DNA of 64,000 nt, taken from contig NZ_JAFKOJ010000007.1 in the NCBI RefSeq assembly GCF_017303275.1, positions 124,001 through 188,000 on the forward strand. Direction: 5' to 3'. The notes beneath the pieces are model-generated. The model was not told where the DNA came from. It did not search any database and was given only the letters and a program-made list of their open reading frames with translations. Position 1 is the first letter of the stretch, and each line of letters opens with the position of its first letter. Of this stretch, positions 59,614-64,000 are shown piece by piece. This stretch comes from Bacillus sp. NTK034 (lineage in GTDB: Bacteria > Bacillota > Bacilli > Bacillales > Cytobacillaceae). A program made the translations under genes and the position numbers.

Positions 59614-60285
59614 TTACAAGCTATTCAATGGGGCAAGAATATCGGCTATATTATTTTTGGGCGAATTCACCATAGTAGAAACAGGATACAAATCCATTTC
59701 TTCTGCAGGATAGGGGACCAGAAGTGATTTTAGATGCTCAGTGTCATCATTTTTCGGATTTAGCCATAAATCATAATCATCCTGGTGTAGAATAACTGGC
59801 ATTCGATCATGAATTTCCTCAGTGACAGAATTTGGTGTAGTTGTTATAACAGTACAGCTATGTAAAGGCTGTTCTCCCTTCTTCCAAGTTTCCCATAACC
59901 CAGCAAAGGCAAAAGGTCTTTTATCTTTCATGATAAATCGATAGGGTTGCTTGGTACCATCATCTTTTCTTTTCCACTCATAAAATCCATCGACCGGTAT
60001 CAATAACCGTCTTCGCTTGAATGCATGTTTAAAACTAGGCTTCTCATCGATTCCTTCAGATCGAGCGTTGATCATCTTATATCCAATCCGCTCATCTTTC
60101 GCCCAGAACGGAACTAATCCCCATTTCATCGTTCCACCTCTTCGATTTTGGCCGTCGGAAATAACCGTTAAAATTCTTTGGCTTGGGGCAATGTTAAAGC
60201 GAGGAGAGATTTCCTCAGAAATTTCAAAGTCAAAGTATTGCTGCAAAGCTGAAATATCTTCAGCAAGTGAAAATCGTCCGCACAT
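59614..60285 (-). CDS. SRAP-domain abasic-site protein (YedK/HMCES)
   Basis: 223 residues. Catalytic Cys2 directly after Met (MCGRFSL). Conserved FNIAPSQ, MKWGLVPFW, INARSEG, IPVDGFYEWKR and DRMPVIL with the active-site His. It crosslinks to abasic sites in single-stranded DNA to protect them. ATG 60285 is the only start that exposes Cys2, and AAGGAGG lies before it; the longer frame upstream is discarded. Frequent on phages and mobile elements. Confidence 0.93.
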   Translation of the reverse strand: MCGRFSLAEDISALQQYFDFEISEEISPRFNIAPSQRILTVISDGQNRRGGTMKWGLVPFWAKDERIGYKMINARSEGIDEKPSFKHAFKRRRLLIPVDGFYEWKRKDDGTKQPYRFIMKDKRPFAFAGLWETWKKGEQPLHSCTVITTTPNSVTEEIHDRMPVILHQDDYDLWLNPKNDDTEHLKSLLVPYPAEEMDLYPVSTMVNSPKNNIADILAPLNSL

Positions 60286-60466
60286 ATAGTAAACCTCCTT
60301 ATTATAGTACTTATGATTACCAATAATTTTGAAAATGTAAACTGTATTCATTTAAATAATCAGTTACTCGAAATAGGAGATGGAGCAATATTTTATGAAG
60401 GTAAGAAGAAATCTTTGAATATTTTCCATTTAAGTTACCGATACCTTACTATATGGAGGCGGTAAA

Positions 60467-60565
60467 ATGTTATTAGTCGAAATAATGATTGCTGTAGTAT
60501 TAATTGCAGCCTTTATTCAATTCCAAAGAGTAAAAAGGCAAACGAATTATAAGACTACTTATTAG
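60467..60565 (+). CDS. Small single-helix membrane peptide (32 residues)
   Basis: MLLVEIMIAVVLIAAFIQFQ followed by RVKRQTNYKTTY. Strong site TGGAGGCGG before ATG. One membrane helix and a basic tail. Could be a small toxin-like or accessory membrane peptide; no family recognised. Confidence 0.5.
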   Translation: MLLVEIMIAVVLIAAFIQFQRVKRQTNYKTTY

Positions 60566-60591
60566 CAAGTCATATTGATAGCAGTGAAGAG

Positions 60592-61071
60592 ATGAAAAGA
60601 ACTTTAGCTATGGGGTTGTATCTTAGGTTTAGGAAAGAATTTGAGGAAGATAAAAACTCTATAAAGGAAAATTCGATTTTTATAAAACAAGACCCTTTAT
60701 TGTTTGAATCCTTTGTTGCTGATGTTTTTGAAAAAGCAAGGGGAGGTAGTACCTGGGTATCACCACCAACTGGTGACTTTGGAGTTGACTTTGAACATAT
60801 TACTAAGGAAGGGAAATACTTAGGTCAGATAAAATGTTATAAAGGTGATCTAGCATTTGACTGTATTGCTATAATTCATTCTAATATGGTCAAGGATGGG
60901 GCTATAGGTGGATATGTTGTAACTACAGGGTCCTTTACTAAAAATGCTAAAGAATATGCAGAAGAATTAAACATTGAATTAATTGATGGTGTTAAGCTTG
61001 TTGAACTTTGGTTAGCTGGATTAGAATATGCTGAGCAGGAAATAAAGCAAGCATTACCTGAGTATGTATAA
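60592..61071 (+). CDS. Mrr-type restriction endonuclease-like protein
   Basis: 159 residues. The catalytic core GDFGVDFEHITKEGKYLGQIKCYKGDLAFD shows the D ... Q-x-K of Mrr_cat nucleases, followed by GGYVVTTGSFTKNAKEYAEELNIELIDG, their usual end. The N-terminal winged helix of full Mrr is absent, so it is a single-domain form. It might restrict modified DNA or resolve intermediates. Its own terminator follows. Confidence 0.75.
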   Translation: MKRTLAMGLYLRFRKEFEEDKNSIKENSIFIKQDPLLFESFVADVFEKARGGSTWVSPPTGDFGVDFEHITKEGKYLGQIKCYKGDLAFDCIAIIHSNMVKDGAIGGYVVTTGSFTKNAKEYAEELNIELIDGVKLVELWLAGLEYAEQEIKQALPEYV

Positions 61072-61072
61072 T

Positions 61073-61106
61073 TTAAGCCCTTCTCAATTTGAGAGGGGCT
61101 TAAAAG
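61073..61106. terminator. Terminator between convergent genes
   Basis: TTAAGCCC-TTCTC / GAGAGGGGCTTAA, with T and A tracts on either side, between the Mrr-like gene and the convergent remnant. Confidence 0.8.
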
Positions 61107-61318
61107 TTAAATATTATGCAATTTATTGATTGCGCAAACACTTTAATTTCAGAACCTACATATGTATATCGAGCATGCCCATCTTTAATTGTAATGATTG
61201 CCACTTCCTTCCCATGCATTACTCCACGCAATTTTTTTCTTGGTTTTAAAGAAAAGCAAGCTCAATGTTCATCAGATTCCACATTCTTTAATTTCTCATT
61301 AAGTTGGTTTACATTCAT
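61100..61318 (-). pseudogene. Broken hypothetical gene with in-frame TGA
   Basis: Ribosome site AAAGGGAG before ATG 61318. The frame MNVNQLNEKLKNVESDEH meets a TGA at 61262-61264 and continues ACFSLKPRKKLRGVMHGKEVAI ... GHARYTYVGSEIKVFAQ to TAA. The downstream part is a coherent small beta-rich protein. There is no selenoprotein family match and no hairpin of the right spacing that I can see, so it is read as a nonsense mutation. Confidence 0.5.
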
Positions 61319-61400
61319 AAAATCAACTCCCTTTATGTAATAATTTGTCATAAAGAGGGAAAGTCCTTGTGTCTATTATGTGAAAAAATTAAAGCCCCCT

Positions 61401-61676
61401 TTAGGGAGCATAAAAAGGCAAATTATCCTCAGGTAAAAGAGGTTGGATTTTCTTCACAATATCTGTAATATCATTCACTTCATTCCAGGTAACTTTTTCG
61501 ATTATTGTTTCTCTTTGGCCAGTTTCCCTTTTTTGATGTTGTATCAATCATAAGCGACTACCGCAACCGCTAAGTTGGGATCTTCTTTAAAGTCACGATT
61601 ATTAACAAAAAAAAGCCCCCTGACTTGAGCCTCTATTGCCCACAATATTGAGCTGTGTTTCAATAACTACTTTCAT
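61401..61676 (-). pseudogene. Small hypothetical gene with two compensating indels
   Basis: ATG 61676 after GAGGATTT. Correcting an eight-T run to seven and a TT to TTT gives one 91-residue protein MKVVIETQLN ... VTWNEVNDITDIVKKIQ ... LPFYAP. The two shifts cancel exactly. Each of the three frame segments reads sensibly, so the gene was intact recently or is intact in the organism and mis-sequenced. Family unknown. Confidence 0.55.
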
Positions 61677-61858
61677 AAATCCTCACTCATTATTATTTTA
61701 TGTGTCTCCAGTATTCTTTCATAAAATCAAATGTTAATGAGCCGGCTTGCTTAATTGAATAGGGAGGGGTTCCAGGGTATTTATTTCTATTGAAAATCAA
61801 ATTCTAATTTTCAATTGTAAACGTTATAATTAAGAAAAATGGAAAAAGGTGTTAGTTA

Positions 61859-62454
61859 GTGTATAAAATAGTATATTTAGCGTTTGCTGTTGTTCTTCTA
61901 TCCGGCTGCAACTCAAGTGAATCAGAGAGCAATATAAATGTGAGTGACAATATAGAAGAGGATTCCTATGAAGAGGGTAGAGTAAAAGCAGATACCTATT
62001 ATGAAGAGTATGAGATTCAGGAGGAGGATGGATTAATAACAGAGGAATTTCTTGAAGAGGGTTTTGAACCAATTGAAGAAGAATTTGATTACGAGATAGA
62101 TTATGGAGATGATGAGATTGGCTCCTCGGAATACTATGATACTTCTACAGAAGATTCATCTACTCAGGAGGGTTCTTCTGCCGGAGGCTACTATAACCAA
62201 GAAGCGGTTCAGATCGTGACTTGGATAATGATGGATCATGGGATTATAAATCAGGGGGAACAGACAGGGACTTGGATAATGACAACATGTGGGATTTTCA
62301 ATCTGGAGGATCAGATCGCGATTTAGATAACGATAAAATGTGGGATTATCAATCCGGAGGTTCCGACAGAGACTTAGATAATGACAACATCTGGGATTAT
62401 GAATCTGGAGGATCAGATCGCGATTTAGACAATGATAATTACTGGGATAAATAA
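61859..62454 (+). pseudogene. Acidic lipoprotein with DxDxDND repeats, frameshifted
   Basis: GTG start at 61859; signal peptide with lipobox (FAVVLLSGC). A very acidic stem follows (EEDSYEEGRV ... EYYDTSTEDSS). Near 62200-62206 the coding frame shifts by one base into the repeat region 62209-62454, which has five copies of a 17-residue unit SDRDLDNDNMWDFQSGG and then a stop. The original frame loses sense after the same point. With one base corrected this is a ~197-residue surface lipoprotein whose D-x-D-x-D-N-D-x repeats resemble calcium-binding loops. Confidence 0.65.
62209..62451 (+). repeat. Tandem 51-bp repeat (4.8 copies)
   Basis: Units start at 62209, 62260, 62311, 62362 and 62413 (last one partial, 39 bp). 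Each encodes S/T-DRDLDND-xx-WD-Y/F-x-SGG. DNA-level differences are mostly at third positions, so the repeats are conserved as protein. Confidence 0.85.
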
Positions 62455-62483
62455 TCAGCCAATTCATTAGGGAGCGGATAACA

Positions 62484-62759
62484 ATGTGTAATGTATGTAG
62501 AATAAAAAATAGTACCACCGTGGGGTCAGTTGTAATGAATGTAAGGAGATGCTCTTCCAGAACAGCTGGAGACAAAGGCAAACATTTAGCAGATAAAGAG
62601 GTCTTGTTTTATGTTACCGAGGTTGCAACCAGGGGGGAGGGAATTTATGGCCACGTTATTAGAAAAGATTCCGGTGAATTATGCAAAACGAGGGCACACA
62701 TTCGAGATTGTGAATTTCTAAATACTACATTTAAGTGGGAGAATGGCATATTATCCTAG
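62484..62759 (+). CDS. Hypothetical 91-residue protein with Cys
   Basis: MCNVCRIKNSTT... with CxxC at the start and RRCSS, LCKTRAH, RDCEF later. Basic and beta-rich. Ribosome site GGGAGCGG. No family recognised. Follows the lipoprotein by 30 bases. Confidence 0.5.
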   Translation: MCNVCRIKNSTTVGSVVMNVRRCSSRTAGDKGKHLADKEVLFYVTEVATRGEGIYGHVIRKDSGELCKTRAHIRDCEFLNTTFKWENGILS

Positions 62760-62812
62760 TTTTTTTTTTAGTATAAAAATAGAATGTTAATGTATGGTGA
62801 CCTATCTAATTT

Positions 62813-63112
62813 GGCTCAATAGGTTGTAAAATAGAGAAACTCATTCCTCAACAAGAATTAAACTATCAATGGAAGGGTCCTGATCAATTCGATGAACTTA
62901 TGAACCATGGTGAATTGACACTGGTACAAGTAAGCTTCAAAGAAATTGATGAAAATACAACAGAAGTAAAAGTAAATCACACTGGGTGGAAAAATGGAGA
63001 AGAGTGGGATCAAGCATATAAGTGACATGAGATGGCATGGTCCGGTGTACTAAGCAGCTTAAAATCTTCTCTTGAAAAAGGTGAAGGTGAACTCTGCTGC
63101 CAACCAGAGTAA
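62813..63112 (+). pseudogene. SRPBCC/AHSA1-domain remnant, 5'-truncated and with in-frame TGA
   Basis: The open frame begins without a start codon after TAA at 62807 and reads GCKIEKLIPQQELNYQWKGPDQF, HTGWKNGEEWDQAYK-[TGA]-HEMAWSGVLSSLKSSLEKGEGELCCQPE. This is the C-terminal two thirds of an AHSA1-type SRPBCC domain. The TGA at 63023-63025 lies where relatives appear to have W-H, so it is a likely TGG-to-TGA change. The N-terminal part is missing. The Cys-Cys end is like those of the arsenic proteins upstream. Confidence 0.6.
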
Positions 63113-63125
63113 TTTAAAATATTAG

Positions 63126-63169
63126 AAAAAAGCCTCATAAATACATCGTGTATTTATGGGGCTTTTTTT
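63126..63169. terminator. Terminator before the recombinase gene
   Basis: AAAAAGCCTCATAAATACA / TGTATTTATGGGGCTTTTT, an ~18-bp near-perfect stem with a T tract, usable from both sides. Confidence 0.9.
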
Positions 63170-63234
63170 CACATTAATAGGAATCTTTTCATCATTTGGC
63201 CAGCATTTTACATTATTTAATCCCCAATGGATTT

Positions 63235-64000
63235 CTATTTGTTCTTTCTTCGTTTATCTAACAACTCTGAAGCTAACCTTTGTTTTTCCCTTGTTGTGTT
63301 TATATACAAAAGAGAAATATCAGATTGTGTATGGCCTAACTGATTCATGATTAAAGGGATGTCACCACCGGTTTGCTCCGCTAAATTAGTCGCATAAGTG
63401 TGTCTAAGTTTATGTGGGGACATACGCTTATCAAAAGACTTAGTGTATTTATAAACGATATCTTCAACAGCACGGTTAGTAAGCGGTTGTGGATTGCCCT
63501 TTAAATTTTTCACAAAAATATACTCATTTTCACCGTCGCCAGCTTTATATTTTTCTTTTCTAACCTCTAAATACGCCTTGACGTCTTCAAGAGAGGATGG
63601 GGTAATAGATACAGTATCTTTTTTTCCTCCTTTTCTAATAACGCTAATCTCTTTAGCACTAAAGTCTATATCCTTAATTCTCAAATTTGTAAGTTCATTT
63701 ACGCGAATACCACTACCCAAGAATAGAGAGAGGATAGCAAAATCTCTCTCTTTATCACGCTTGAAATATCTCATTTGAGCAGGGGATAGGGATTCTGCAT
63801 ACTCATTTTGAACATATTCAAGAAAATCTACATCCTTGTCTTCAATAAAAATCTTATCGGTAATTTTTTTTGCCCGTTCATTCAATGTTTCTGATACCTT
63901 TTTAATAGGAATCTTCTCCATCACATTTCTTTCAAAATATGGCTTCCCAGCAGAGAGCTCAGCTTCAACTGTCAGGTATTTAAATAATGATCTAAGGGAT
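63235..64000 (-). CDS. XerS-like tyrosine recombinase (N-terminal part outside window)
   Basis: Open to the window end; about 254 residues are visible. The frame continues upstream of the first ATG (...LRSLFKYLTVEAELSAGKPYFERNVMEKIP), which is XerS-like core-binding sequence. The catalytic domain has LGSGIRVNELTNLRIKD (Arg), SPHKLRHTYATNL (H-x-x-R) and GHTQSDISLLYINTTR with Tyr. XerS resolves chromosome dimers in streptococci, and Bacillus relatives occur on mobile elements as integrases or resolvases. Ends 65 bases past the terminator. Confidence 0.8.
   Translation of the reverse strand, partial: SLRSLFKYLTVEAELSAGKPYFERNVMEKIPIKKVSETLNERAKKITDKIFIEDKDVDFLEYVQNEYAESLSPAQMRYFKRDKERDFAILSLFLGSGIRVNELTNLRIKDIDFSAKEISVIRKGGKKDTVSITPSSLEDVKAYLEVRKEKYKAGDGENEYIFVKNLKGNPQPLTNRAVEDIVYKYTKSFDKRMSPHKLRHTYATNLAEQTGGDIPLIMNQLGHTQSDISLLYINTTREKQRLASELLDKRRKNK

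Noticed and set aside
61262..61264. Selenocysteine in the 61100-61318 gene
   Set aside because: No Cys-containing family pattern at the site and no hairpin of the right spacing; surrounding genes are decaying.
61116..61340. Plus-strand frame of 74 residues
   Set aside because: Antisense to a minus-strand remnant that has a ribosome site and coherent sequence.
62209..62451. CRISPR-like array
   Set aside because: The 51-bp units are contiguous coding repeats without spacers; no cas genes are present.
63023..63025. Selenocysteine in the SRPBCC remnant
   Set aside because: The position looks like Trp in the family, the gene has no start, and no selenoprotein of this type is known to me.

Overview
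The window is low-GC Firmicute DNA, most likely from a Bacillaceae bacterium. It shows strong AGGAGG-type ribosome sites, TTG and GTG starts, TTGACA/TATAAT promoters with 17-bp spacers, a Bacillus-type thioredoxin-coupled ars operon, and YolD, CoiA and XerS relatives. The gene content (a private clamp and clamp loader, a type IV transfer apparatus, an annealing protein, nucleases, a Tn554-type transposon, metal resistance, defence genes) points to a large conjugative plasmid or integrative conjugative element. No relaxase, coupling protein or replication initiator lies in the window.

Layout. (1) 1-9.8 kb, DNA metabolism: end of a ThiF-like E1 enzyme; dnaX split by a 2.6-kb group II intron that carries its own reverse transcriptase/maturase; holB; a dnaN-like clamp. 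(2) 9.8-13.1 kb: a zinc-ribbon SNF2 helicase and an acidic partner. (3) 13.4-27.6 kb, transfer: membrane and pilin-like proteins, PrgI-like, VirB4, two VirB6/TrbL-like proteins, a two-domain peptidoglycan hydrolase, a lipoprotein and membrane accessories. (4) 27.7-37.6 kb: a Rad52-like annealing protein, small unknown genes, a PLD nuclease, YolD, a frameshifted CoiA-like gene, a PD-(D/E)XK-like protein and a large unknown protein with C-terminal repeats. (5) 38.1-41.7 kb: Tn554-type tnpA, tnpB and tnpC. (6) 42-58 kb, arsenic and metal resistance in four modules: a MarR-controlled organoarsenical-type operon ending in arsN1; an Acr3-like exporter and a MerR-controlled decayed module; arsR-arsB-arsC and arsD-arsA-trxB-phosphatase-HesB-like; and a second ArsR with two small Cys-rich proteins and arsI. 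(7) 58-64 kb, defence and decay: an AbiD/F-type HEPN gene behind a structured leader, a toxin remnant, SRAP, an Mrr-like nuclease, several broken genes and a XerS-like recombinase running off the end.

How it fits together. Replication and transfer genes are arranged in operons whose leaders carry a terminator-like hairpin right before a shared AACTTTTTAAGGAGGAA ribosome site, which suggests a common attenuation control. The arsenic region covers arsenite efflux, arsenate reduction, arsenite chaperoning, C-As bond cleavage and arsinothricin acetylation, and many of its proteins end in or contain vicinal cysteines. The most striking hidden feature is a HesB-like gene at 56219-56497 with an in-frame UGA at the expected cysteine position, followed by a hairpin that fits a bacterial SECIS element: a probable selenoprotein in an ars operon. 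Several genes carry single-base indels, often in homopolymers, which may be sequencing errors or real decay.
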